Assembly (NCBI RefSeq): GCF_009724245.1
Contig: NZ_WNNK01000013.1
Span: 62,001 to 126,000 of the forward strand
DNA: 64,000 nt
Origin: Pseudomonas spelaei
GTDB taxonomy: Bacteria; Pseudomonadota; Gammaproteobacteria; Pseudomonadales; Pseudomonadaceae
Reading direction: 5' to 3'
Below are positions 27,101 to 33,851 of this stretch, in pieces. Both the position numbers and the translations under genes were made by a program. Below the pieces are notes generated by a model, which was not told the origin of the DNA, searched no databases, and saw only the letters and a program-made list of their open reading frames with translations. How positions within the stretch are numbered: position 1 is the stretch's first letter; each line of letters opens with the position of its first letter.

Positions 27101-27225
27101 TTTTCGTGCCGGTGGTGTTCACCTATATGGACGATTTGCGCAAGTACCTCGCGCAAAAATTAGGGCGATTGACCTCGGTCACCGAGCTGGATCGAAAGGA
27201 GGGGGATTCATTGGTAGACCATTGA
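24109..27225 (+). CDS. RND efflux pump, inner-membrane subunit
   Basis: A 1038-residue RND transporter of full family length with two sets of six helices and two large periplasmic loops. The opening MSFQISSWAIRRPIPTLVLF and PGAASSELENAVTRRVENAI are typical of the AcrB/MexF-like HAE1 class. Helix 4 carries the proton-relay acidic pair (LTLVIGILVDDAIVEIENIE, about 394-413). The usual helix-10 Lys region is GILMLMGIVTKNSILLVEFA. The AcrB-like drug family is more likely than the heavy-metal family. It is regulated by the upstream TetR gene. Confidence 0.9.
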   Translation: MSFQISSWAIRRPIPTLVLFFLLAVVGISAFLRLPINANPRVDFPVVTVAVTLPGAASSELENAVTRRVENAIAGLAGIRHMSSTLSDGTSLTTVEFQLGVDPDRATNDVREVVTEARAELPQSVLEPRVSRVDVEGGAILYYAVDSAERNTVELSWFVDDTVSRALLATPGVQRVQRMGGVNREIRIELKPDRLTALGISAEQVNTQLVQSNVDVPGGRIVLYGREQAIRTLGSALSVEALAARPIALPGGRWATLADLATVRDASSESRELARLNDREVVGFAVYRAKGSSDTVVAKGVEDTIAGLQRSYGDLKIQQFASTVDYTRSSYKMSMMTLLEGAGLTVLVVFFFLRNWRATLVASIALPLSILPTFAAMSLLGYTLNSITLLALTLVIGILVDDAIVEIENIERHLDMGKRPFRAAIDASDAIGFAVIAITATIVAVFLPVSFIGGYIGRYFTQFGVTVSVAVLASMLVARLATPLLAAYLMQPKPGVGSDGHGTHGQPGKLMGRYLSVLDWSLRHRRTALGIGGAFLISSLLLIPLLPTGFLPVSDLSLTQVNVALTPGTPLAQTDEKLREAGSQISQRKEVSAVFTLAGGQDAAGANDVTKGMLLVRLKPPSERELDQKGFEQSLQQDLNQFDDIRFTFQGGSDGRDVSIILLSADPATLSETANELQRQMRGVTGIANVQVNEPLARPELLIQPRLHEAALAGVSASSIGNVMRVATLGEVDASSARFNLTDRQIPIRVALDERSRGDLDILRNLSIPTDDGSSVPLHAVATLGFADGPARIERFDRLRRVSVDADLSAGATLGDALDSINTLPVLQALPDGVRRVEYGDAEYMNEMFDKFGVAMGFGILMVYAVLVLLFKDFLQPITILVALPLSIGGAIAGLLLYGAALDLPAMIGILMLMGIVTKNSILLVEFAIEKRREGVSRKDALLRSGAERARPIIMTTIAMAAGMVPAVLSSGADSGFRAPMAIAVIGGLITSTVLSLVFVPVVFTYMDDLRKYLAQKLGRLTSVTELDRKEGDSLVDH

Positions 27226-27310
27226 CGTGAAGTTGACTTCAACTTCTATGAGGTCTTCGCAAGATTAATGGGGCCATGAATAAGAGCTAGGTACGCGTTA
27301 CGTATGGCCT

Positions 27311-27327
27311 GCCGGATCCCGGCTTTT
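27311..27327 (+). terminator. Short terminator after the RND pump
   Basis: gccgg-atc-ccggc followed by tttt, about 85 bp beyond the pump stop. The stem is short, so strength is doubtful. The 27226-27581 gap also holds the second TetR-like site and no gene. Confidence 0.4.
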
Positions 27328-27360
27328 CTCATGGGCGGGTGATTTGGTATTGTCGTATAT

Positions 27361-27383
27361 TGGATTAAGTGTTCAGTCTAATA
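27361..27383. promoter_or_regulatory. Candidate TetR operator, copy 2
   Basis: Matches 22143-22165 at 18 of 23 positions, keeping the middle taagt and the end gtctaata. It lies about 200 bp before the next gene (FAD oxidase at 27582), so the efflux regulator may also control that gene, or the site may be a duplicated promoter end. Inferred. Confidence 0.45.
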
Positions 27384-27581
27384 TTATTTATGAAGCATTG
27401 CGCAGTCTGACGAACGCAAGCAGCTGTCATGAGCCACGGCAGGTCGGGGTCAGGCTGACGTGAGGATGTAGTGACTTTCAGGGGCGTTGGAAGCCTAAGA
27501 TTTGCAATGTTGATCAGGTAGGGCGAGTTTGCCTGGGGGGCTTGTTCAGGACCTCCCTAACAGTTAAGGGTGTTACCGTTA

Positions 27582-28661
27582 ATGAACCAGAGCTACAGAT
27601 ATGATCTTGTTATCGTGGGCGCCGGAATTCATGGTGCGTCCTTAGCCTATTACTGTGCCCAAGCAGGGCAACGAGTAATACTCATTGAAGAATCCCGGCC
27701 AGCCAGTGGCGCAAGCGGCCACGCATTCGGATGGATTAATGCCAGTGCATTGGCTGAACCCGTCCAGCATTTAGCGCAAAGGGTGATTGACGATTACAAT
27801 CGCCTCCATACAGAGTTGCCGTCATTCCCATTGCGTTGGTGTGGAGAACTTACCTATGGCGCCTGTCAAGAAAAGCAAGACCTTTCAGAAGTTGGTCTGA
27901 GTCTTTCTCCCCTCCAACCCCTCACGATTTCGCAGGATGCAATAAGGGCGCTTGAGCCCAATCTTGCTCATCCGCCCATTCGAGCTCGCTATATGGCAGC
28001 GGCGGGGGTCACCTCGCCGGTCGAAGCCATTGAATGCCTGATTCAAGCGGCTAAAGGTTTTGGCGCAAGCGTTATTTCCAATTGCGCAGCAAACGAACTA
28101 CTCGTTGAGAGTGGACAGGTTGTAGGCGTCAGTACGCAGTCGGGAAATATTCATGGCAGTAAAACGGTACTGACTGCTGGCTTAGGAACGCCTAATCTTT
28201 TATCTCGCCAAGGCATGCATCTACCCATTCGGTCATCCCCAGCGATTATTATTAAGTTTGACGTGTCTAATAATCTTTTAAATGGCATTGTTTCAAGTTC
28301 TGAAATGGAAGCTCGTCAAGCAGGCGCGCGCACATTAATTGCGGCTGAAGACTATATAGACGATACGCAAGAAAATGGGCCCGTTGCCATCGGGCTCAGA
28401 GCCCTCAAAGCAATTCGTGCCGAATTGAATGGTGCGGAGTCAATAGAACTACGTTCCGTGGCTGTAGGGTGGCGACCGATACCCGACGATCGCCTTCCTA
28501 TAGTGGGACCTATGAGTCAGTACGGGGGCTTATATATCATGAGTGCACATCCAGGATTGACGCTGGCGCCGACGTTGGCGCGGCTCTTTAGCCAAGAGCT
28601 GATAACAAATATCGCTACGCCGTTGCTGAATAACTTTCGGCCTTCGCGCTTTCAAGTGTGA
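27582..28661 (+). CDS. FAD-dependent oxidoreductase (DAO family)
   Basis: A 359-residue flavoenzyme. The ATG at 27582 (MNQSYRYDLVIVGAGIHGAS) puts the GxGxxG FAD motif at about residues 12-17; a GTG at 27570 would add four residues. The DAO fold continues, with PASGASGHAFGWINAS near 48-63 and a C-terminal GGLYIMSAHPGLTLAPTLAR flavin-contact segment. It is related to, but clearly different from, the DAO enzyme at 13273-14409. It is monocistronic, next to the dead ada gene. Substrate unknown. Confidence 0.75.
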   Translation: MNQSYRYDLVIVGAGIHGASLAYYCAQAGQRVILIEESRPASGASGHAFGWINASALAEPVQHLAQRVIDDYNRLHTELPSFPLRWCGELTYGACQEKQDLSEVGLSLSPLQPLTISQDAIRALEPNLAHPPIRARYMAAAGVTSPVEAIECLIQAAKGFGASVISNCAANELLVESGQVVGVSTQSGNIHGSKTVLTAGLGTPNLLSRQGMHLPIRSSPAIIIKFDVSNNLLNGIVSSSEMEARQAGARTLIAAEDYIDDTQENGPVAIGLRALKAIRAELNGAESIELRSVAVGWRPIPDDRLPIVGPMSQYGGLYIMSAHPGLTLAPTLARLFSQELITNIATPLLNNFRPSRFQV

Positions 28662-28664
28662 GGG

Positions 28665-29345
28665 CTACCCGCAAAATCCGCTTGGGTCGCAAATCCAGTC
28701 GCCGGGTATCGTCAGGCTGCTGCTTTCGATACCAGGCTTTCTCACGGTTAGCTCAGACTGAATTGCGTAATAGCATGCTCGCGCAATCGGCCCTTTTGAA
28801 TTTTGCTTGAGGCCGTGCGCCGAATGCACGATAGAGCTGGTACCCAGTATTCGGACGTGCCATTCCTCGGTATTGCGGCCTAAAATATCCCACATCAGGA
28901 ATAGGTCGATGCCGGTGGTTGGTCGAATGCCCAGCCGGCGAGAACGAAGCCAGGTGTGAAAAGTCATACCAAAATTCTGTTTGAACCGCCTGCGTAAGCG
29001 AAGTGGGTCGATACCGCGCTTCATGAGTTCAGCATCACTCCAGCGAGCTTCAGGCGATGCAGATACCGCAGCCAGTAGCTCTCTGACCCAATCTGGCGCC
29101 GAAGCTACCAGATCCAAAGGCTCGCATCACAGACACGGGCGATAGCCTGCTGCCATCGCTTCGTTGGCCAGCGAAAAAAACTCGACGTTTTCCGGTTTTG
29201 GCTTGCGTGCGCCGCATGTAGGACGGCAAAAGATACCGGTGGTTTTGACCTCAGTAAAAAACACACCTTCATAGGCGCTGTCGCTGCCAAACATCGCCCT
29301 GATCATCTCGGGTCTTGGCGGAAGGGGGTTATTGTAAGGACTCAT
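28665..29345 (-). pseudogene. ada: Broken ada (methylated-DNA response regulator/repair) gene
   Basis: Starting at 29345 the frame encodes the Ada zinc domain (GVFFTEVKTTGIFCRPTCGA, then RKPKPENVEFF). It stops at an in-frame TGA (29127-29129) inside the C-x-x-C pair (PCL-stop-C) where Arg is usual. The same frame continues through the AraC-like helix-turn-helix (KRGIDPLRLRRRFKQNFGMT). Then, after RSRRLG near 28930, it turns into about 85 residues unlike Ada, and the methyltransferase domain with its active Cys is missing. So two independent lesions are present: a nonsense codon and loss or replacement of the C-terminal half. It adjoins the island edge. A functional product is very unlikely. 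Confidence 0.8.
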
Positions 29346-29447
29346 AGTGCTCCGGTAAGCATAGGACAAGTGCAGACCGGTGGGGCCTAATCGGCCTGCA
29401 GCAACGTCTCCACCGAGAAATCGACAGTGATCTGGCAGGCGCTTGAT

Positions 29448-29612
29448 CTACTTCCTTCTTGCGATGAATTGAACCACCCAGGCTGGCCCGGTATGGAGTT
29501 TTCCTTCGATTACATCCCGTTCGATCTCTCGGGACATCAGCACTTCAAAATTTGGGCATTCCTGCTCGATCTCTGAGCTGGCCATGAGCATGTCCAGATC
29601 ATCCGGGACGAT
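29448..29612 (-). pseudogene. 3' remnant of an unidentified gene cut near the island junction
   Basis: An open stretch of 54 codons ending at a TAG (29448-29450). It reads through EIEQECPNFEVLMSREIERD and ends PAWVVQFIARRK. It has no start signal and is closed upstream by a TGA only 6 bp from the repeat at 29621, as if the 5' part was lost when the repeat arrived. I do not recognise the protein. No other gene is seen in 29370-29620. Confidence 0.35.
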
Positions 29613-29620
29613 TCAGTCTG

Positions 29621-29694
29621 TGGACGCTAATAGACACCAGGGCCCTGTATTTACTGGATTTCAGGCACAAAAAAAGACGTCTGTGGACGTCTTT
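29621..29694. repeat. Island left attachment site (attL-like repeat)
   Basis: A 74-bp direct repeat of 56281-56354. Both start tggacgctaatagac and end gtggacgtcttt. A 27-bp core is identical (29654-29680 versus 56314-56340), followed by a single c/t difference. It carries the same terminator hairpin as ssrA, which here can terminate the minus-strand gene at 29846. Together with the integrase next to the other copy it defines an island of about 26.7 kb. Confidence 0.85.
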
Positions 29695-29765
29695 GGGCCG
29701 GGGTAATCTGAACTGATTATTTAATCTATTGATTTAAAAGAAAATAATTTGTTTTGATTTTTTGT

Positions 29766-29792
29766 TGGAATACCTTTTGGAATACCAATTGA
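29766..29792. repeat. Integrase arm-type repeats, left end
   Basis: Two tggaatacc units at 29766-29774 and 29778-29786, 12 bp apart. The second is embedded in ttttggaataccaattga (29775-29792), whose exact inverse complement is at 56197-56214. The unit, the 12-bp phase and the nearness to the attachment repeat match arm-type sites for tyrosine integrases. Function inferred. Confidence 0.6.
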
Positions 29793-29845
29793 ACTCTTCA
29801 TACGCACAGACGACTGTGATGCCGATCACTTGCCACAAAATATAA

Positions 29846-30694
29846 TCACCTGCTGGTTTTCAGCCTACCGGATAGGTGGCTTCCGGTCTTGAACTCCGTC
29901 TCTATGAGGAGTTCCAGTATTTTGGCTCGTTTGAGTCCATGTGATTCGGCGAGCTCATCCAGAAGGCTGACAATTTTTTCTGACAAGACGAAGTTGTACT
30001 GCTTTTTACCCTGCGCCTTGCTTTGAGACTGGTTGCGATTCCAGTTACGTCTGATCCGTTGGATGATCAACTCACGTTCCGCCTCGACCAGTTCTGTTTG
30101 GTCAAAGAAAATGAGTAGCTCGACATGGCTGTTCGCGGGCGGTCTGCCCGAGGTCAATCGCTGTTCATGTTTCCGCAGCCAATCCCACGCGAACTGGCAA
30201 CGTTGAACGCCTTCCTTAGCTTCTTTAAACCAGTGGAACTGATGGTCCATTTCCTTGTGACGAATCCACGAACTGTAAAGCGAGTTTAGCTCCCTAATTT
30301 TTGTACTGACACTGATGTCCCAGATATCAATAATCGCGATCAGGAGATCCCACCCTGTTAGATGAGGCTGGCGAGCTATTGATCGCTGGCCAGTAAGCTC
30401 CATTAGCCTTGGGTACAGCCATTCGCACTGTCTATCCTCCCCGGTGATCCATTTTAGGTGGTCGTCTGAGACTAGTAAGCGATCCTTTTCGGATGCGATG
30501 AACTCATTGGAGATGTCGTTTCCGTGAAGGAAGCCTGCGATTCGGTCTCGCATGGCGAAGCCATTGCAGCTATCAGCATCAAACCCAGCACTCTCGTGCT
30601 GCTGAAGGTAAAACCAGAGCCAAACGTCATGGCGATGATTCGGTTTAGTGTCTCCGAGGATCCGGCTTAAAAAATCAGCATTTTTTACAGCCAT
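29846..30694 (-). CDS. Uncharacterised island protein with ribbon-helix-helix-like C-terminus
   Basis: A 282-residue soluble protein with no family I can name. It is rich in Trp and His in the first 190 residues. A basic spacer follows (about 215-235: RNWNRNQSQSKAQGKKQ), then YNFVLSEKIVSLLDELAESH and GLKRAKILELLIETEF. That last pair looks like a strand-helix-helix DNA-binding unit. It is the first gene inside the attL end. It faces away from alpA, with the repeated terminator 150 bp past its stop. Position suggests a role in island maintenance or copy control; this is inference. Confidence 0.55.
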   Translation of the reverse strand: MAVKNADFLSRILGDTKPNHRHDVWLWFYLQQHESAGFDADSCNGFAMRDRIAGFLHGNDISNEFIASEKDRLLVSDDHLKWITGEDRQCEWLYPRLMELTGQRSIARQPHLTGWDLLIAIIDIWDISVSTKIRELNSLYSSWIRHKEMDHQFHWFKEAKEGVQRCQFAWDWLRKHEQRLTSGRPPANSHVELLIFFDQTELVEAERELIIQRIRRNWNRNQSQSKAQGKKQYNFVLSEKIVSLLDELAESHGLKRAKILELLIETEFKTGSHLSGRLKTSR

Positions 30695-31196
30695 AGCTAG
30701 ATCATTCCACTTTCATAAATCGATTTATTTTAGTGATAGCACACCGCCCTGTTCAGAGCTCCTAGGTCGCCACTACCACATTCCTGCTGTGAATCTAACT
30801 GGAATCTAGTTGTTACGTTAACACTTTCTATTAAGAATATATGGATAACCTAGGTTTTTCCTATGGTTTTAGATTCGCAAAATATCCAACGTTTATTGGG
30901 TTAAAAGCTCTTTTTTTCGGTTTTGGCTTGATTTTTGGTTCTGGTTTTTTCCGGAGGGCCGCCCCGGTTGTGGGCTTAAGAAGAGGTGATGTACAGCGGG
31001 TAAGGGGCAATTAACGCGATCACAAATGAAGGGCTCTGGCATATTTTCAATGCGCTCCATGCGGAAGCGAGTCGGAGGTGCAGGCTCAGTTAATTTGGGT
31101 GAGCCACTTTCTGAGAGGAGTCGCATCCTTTCAGGCCACAGGCGTAAATAAAAACTCGTCCTGCCAATCCTCTGAACGAACAGAGGAGCCCCGTTC
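30695..31196. other. AT-rich intergenic region upstream of alpA
   Basis: About 500 bp between two divergent genes with no convincing gene. One reverse open frame (30893-31255) overlaps the alpA start and has no recognisable features, so it is left out. AT-rich tracts around 30820-30900 (for example ctattaagaatatatgg) fit promoters for both sides. Confidence 0.4.
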
Positions 31197-31385
31197 ATGA
31201 GGATCATTCGCTTGAAAGACGTCATCGACTCAACCGGTCTGGGTCGCTCTACCATCTATAAGTACATCGCCGAAGGAGCCTTCCCCAAGCCCGTTTCACT
31301 GGGAGAGCGCAGTGTTGGTTGGGTGGAGGAGGAGGTACACGAGTGGATTTTGGCTCGGATCGAAGAGCGCGACACGGCTGAATAA
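31197..31385 (+). CDS. alpA: AlpA-family excisionase-like regulator
   Basis: A 62-residue DNA-binding protein with a gaggagcc ribosome site. It is almost entirely the AlpA/MerR-like winged helix: MRIIRLKDVIDSTGLGRSTI, then YKYIAEGAFPKPVSLGERSV, then WVEEEVHEWI. In P4-like satellites and islands AlpA proteins activate integrase or act in excision. It is followed by the long palindrome and the Gp2-like replication gene. Confidence 0.85.
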   Translation: MRIIRLKDVIDSTGLGRSTIYKYIAEGAFPKPVSLGERSVGWVEEEVHEWILARIEERDTAE

Positions 31386-31411
31386 TTTGTTGCGTGAAGG
31401 GTGTTTACGAA

Positions 31412-31460
31412 CGGCATAAGCGCCATGGTCGGATCATCTCCGACCATGGCGCTTATGCCG
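31412..31460. repeat. Perfect 22-bp-arm palindrome with 5-nt loop
   Basis: Arms 31412-31433 and 31439-31460 are exact inverse complements (outer ends cggcataagc / gcttatgccg; inner ends ggtcgga / tccgacc), with loop tcatc. It lies 26 bp past the alpA stop. No T-tract follows on either side, so a simple terminator is not the best reading. Being 320 bp before a replication-initiator-like gene, it could be a replication or nicking origin, or a protein-binding cruciform. The rest of 31461-31781 shows no convincing gene. Confidence 0.75.
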
Positions 31461-31781
31461 GAGGCCGTGCGGGTTATTGCGGTCGCTTCAGTGAGTCATG
31501 GCCACGTCGAAGTTGAGTTGATCACTATTGCTGATAGCGTGATCCGCGACAGTGTGAGTAGACCCATGCATAGGAGATGCTTTTTTTCCAGAGTGAAGGG
31601 ATTATCAAAAAATCAACGTCTCATTGGGATTTCAGTAATGTGCCTTCGCAGCTCTCGGAGGTCACTTTCTCGGTGCGGGTAATATGCTTTATAGACCTGT
31701 ACAGAAGGGGCATCGATTGAAGGCGAGTGCATCTGGGGCAGGAAGGAGGCAGGGTTAAAAACTACTCAGTGTGCAGAGGTT

Positions 31782-32483
31782 ATGACCTCCACTCCAAGAG
31801 TAGTAATCATGCTTCGTCATCCCGATAACCGAAACCTTCACTTCCATTACGACGACACCTTCGAAGGGCTGCCAGTGATGGTGGAGAAAGGCCCATTCAT
31901 CCGCGAGTACCTGGCTGATTTAAAGCGAACCATCGATTTGACCTTTGACCAATACTCAAGGGTGCTCGCATTCAGGGTGGACCTACGGCTTCCCTGTGAT
32001 ATTGAACTGGACGATTACATAGATTCCAACGAGGTCATTAGCAGGTTCTTTGCCTCATTCAAATCAAAGGTGAAGCATCACCGCGAAATGGCTTCACGGC
32101 GGTACCAGCACGCTCATAGCTGCAAAGTTCGGTATGTGTGGGCACGAGAGCAAGGGTGGCGTGGAAGGCCGCACTACCATCTGCTGATTTTGCTAAACCG
32201 AGACGCCTTTTACACGGTAGGCAAAATCGCCTCAGACCGAGCCAACATGTTCAGTCGCTTGAACGAGGCGTGGGCGAGCGCGCTGGGGATACCAGTCGAT
32301 CTAATCGCAGGTCTGGTAGAAATTCCAGATAACGCGACCTACCGAGTAGCCAGCGGAAAATCTGCTAAAGGAGTTGTTGACGACGGGCTTGGTTCGCTTT
32401 TCAGGAGGGCTAGCTACCTCTGCAAATCGGCTACCAAGGTCTACGGTGGCAGTCAGCATGGGTTTGGTTGCAGTAGGGGGTGA
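31782..32483 (+). CDS. Inovirus Gp2/YagK-YfjJ-type replication protein
   Basis: A 233-residue protein resembling the C-terminal domain of YagK/YfjJ and inovirus Gp2 proteins, found in P4-like and inovirus-derived elements. The key stretch is RYVWAREQGWRGRPHYHLLI (about 117-136). HYH in a hydrophobic strand matches the metal-binding HUH pattern of rolling-circle initiators, and the ending KSATKVYGGSQHGFGCSRG is family-like. A candidate nicking tyrosine is in YLCKSATKVYG near the end. Start is the ATG at 31782 with gagg 7 bp upstream (ATG at 31809 possible). It probably initiates replication of the excised island. Confidence 0.7.
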   Translation: MTSTPRVVIMLRHPDNRNLHFHYDDTFEGLPVMVEKGPFIREYLADLKRTIDLTFDQYSRVLAFRVDLRLPCDIELDDYIDSNEVISRFFASFKSKVKHHREMASRRYQHAHSCKVRYVWAREQGWRGRPHYHLLILLNRDAFYTVGKIASDRANMFSRLNEAWASALGIPVDLIAGLVEIPDNATYRVASGKSAKGVVDDGLGSLFRRASYLCKSATKVYGGSQHGFGCSRG

Positions 32484-32518
32484 CGCTTTGGGTTCCCGAC
32501 GCCGACGCAGAGCTGTCT

Positions 32519-32543
32519 GATTGGCTGTTAACAACAGCCAATC
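32519..32543 (+). terminator. Hairpin after the Gp2-like gene
   Basis: Perfect 11-bp arms (gattggctgtt / aacagccaatc), 3-nt loop, 35 bp past the stop, with a short tttt a few bases on. Likely terminator. The remaining bases to 32747 show no gene. Confidence 0.6.
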
Positions 32544-32747
32544 GACTGCTTTTCTCCCGCCCCACAGCATTTAGTTACCTGCCCACACCTTGCTTGGTAA
32601 ACTCCCGGAATTTGGCGTGAACAAGACGCCGCCGCAGTCAAAAGGCAAGCACTCACATCCAACCTATAGCGATAGCTAACTAGCCTAACAATGGTACCAA
32701 TAAAAATCATGCATGCTGCAGCGCAGGTGAGAATTCTAAACGTAGAG

Positions 32748-33851
32748 TTAATTAACTAGTGCAATCTCAGAGTGCCAAGCAGCTAAACGAGTTGGTTCCT
32801 GCAAAGCAGCAGCCAGCGCTTGATGCACTTCGTGATGCGGTTCACAGGCTGCCAAATCAGCCTGCCATTGCTGGACATAAGTCAGAATCTCGTCTTGTGT
32901 GTGTCGAGCTTGTGCACTTTTTAGTCGACGCTGCTCCCTACGTATTAAAACATCCTGATGCCTGGCATATTCCGCTTTTAGCTCGCGCGTCCATCGGCTG
33001 GTTAGATTGAGTAGCGCATCGAGTTTGGCGGCCTTGGGTTGATCAGCAGGAGTATTGGCGGAGCATCGCACGGATAACTCAGGTAGAACGTAGTCGAGCC
33101 GTAAGGCCCCATTTCCAGGACGAATATATGGGTGGAACCAATCAGTAAAGCTGCCAGCGGAATGCACGGGTTTGTCGCCCTTGTTCGGAGCCTCGTTGCA
33201 AGTGCTGCAGATTAATTGCAGGTTGTCCGCACATACGCTAAGTATTGGAAACGCGCTCTTGATGATCCAGTGGTCAACGTGCGGCGTGTCGCCAAGCGGG
33301 CAGCCGCACAGCACACAAACCTGACGTGCATGCGGGGCCGGGTTTAGCCGGTGCGCGTTGCGGAAAGCGCTCACATAGTCAGCATAGTTTACGCCACCTG
33401 CTGCAGTGGGGGCGCCATTGGGAAAGTAGGGCAAGCCACTTCGAAACCCCTTATTGTAAAAACTTTCCATCAGCGTTTTGAACGCCATCCAATCCGACTT
33501 GTTCGCAATCGGGCGATCGGTTGGCCACGGAGTGGCGGCGGGTTGAAACTGCGTTGCAAGCGCCGCAACAGTCTGTATCCAAGTGGCCAAGGCTAGCTTC
33601 TGCGCTGGCGGCATAGCCGCCACAGTTCGCGCCCGGCTCAACAGCGATTGGCCAGCATCAACGCACTGGAGAAAGTCCCATAACCAATTCGCCTCAATCG
33701 CGCTGGCCAGAACCGGAGGTTGTAACACCTGCTGACTGATGTGAGCGCCTGTGATCGTAGGATCACACAACCACAGCGCAAAACGCTGCATCAACCGCTG
33801 GCAGGCAGCCAGCGCAGGTGAACACGCAACGCGATGGATTGGTTTAATCAT
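32748..33851 (-). CDS. HNH endonuclease associated with the restriction operon
   Basis: A 367-residue protein from the ATG at 33849-33851 (a GTG at 33857 would add two residues). It overlaps the ATPase gene by 8 nt, so translation is coupled. The HNH nuclease centre lies at about residues 179-225: two Cys pairs (CVLC, later CSTC) bracket the catalytic HVDHWIIK, and NLQLICSTCNEAPNKGDK closes the fold. The N-terminal 170 residues are helical and without an obvious domain. With the ATPase it resembles the PtuA-PtuB pair of Septu and the HNH/ATPase pairs found beside type I restriction systems. It probably cuts DNA when the ATPase senses infection. Confidence 0.8.
   Translation of the reverse strand: MIKPIHRVACSPALAACQRLMQRFALWLCDPTITGAHISQQVLQPPVLASAIEANWLWDFLQCVDAGQSLLSRARTVAAMPPAQKLALATWIQTVAALATQFQPAATPWPTDRPIANKSDWMAFKTLMESFYNKGFRSGLPYFPNGAPTAAGGVNYADYVSAFRNAHRLNPAPHARQVCVLCGCPLGDTPHVDHWIIKSAFPILSVCADNLQLICSTCNEAPNKGDKPVHSAGSFTDWFHPYIRPGNGALRLDYVLPELSVRCSANTPADQPKAAKLDALLNLTSRWTRELKAEYARHQDVLIRREQRRLKSAQARHTQDEILTYVQQWQADLAACEPHHEVHQALAAALQEPTRLAAWHSEIALVN

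Noticed and set aside
29127..29129. In-frame TGA in ada as a selenocysteine codon
   Set aside because: The position is normally Arg, no SECIS-like hairpin is evident, and the C-terminal domain is also lost, so decay is the simpler reading.
30893..31255. 120-codon reverse open frame upstream of alpA
   Set aside because: It overlaps the alpA start, is rich in Arg/Pro/Ser without pattern, and lacks a ribosome site.
31412..31460. Palindrome as an ordinary terminator of alpA
   Set aside because: The stem is strong but neither side has a T-tract, and it is far longer than needed. Kept as a structural repeat with a possible origin role.
31401..31682. 93-codon forward open frame over the palindrome
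   Set aside because: It begins inside the palindrome flank and the codons simply translate the inverted repeat; no ribosome site or domain.
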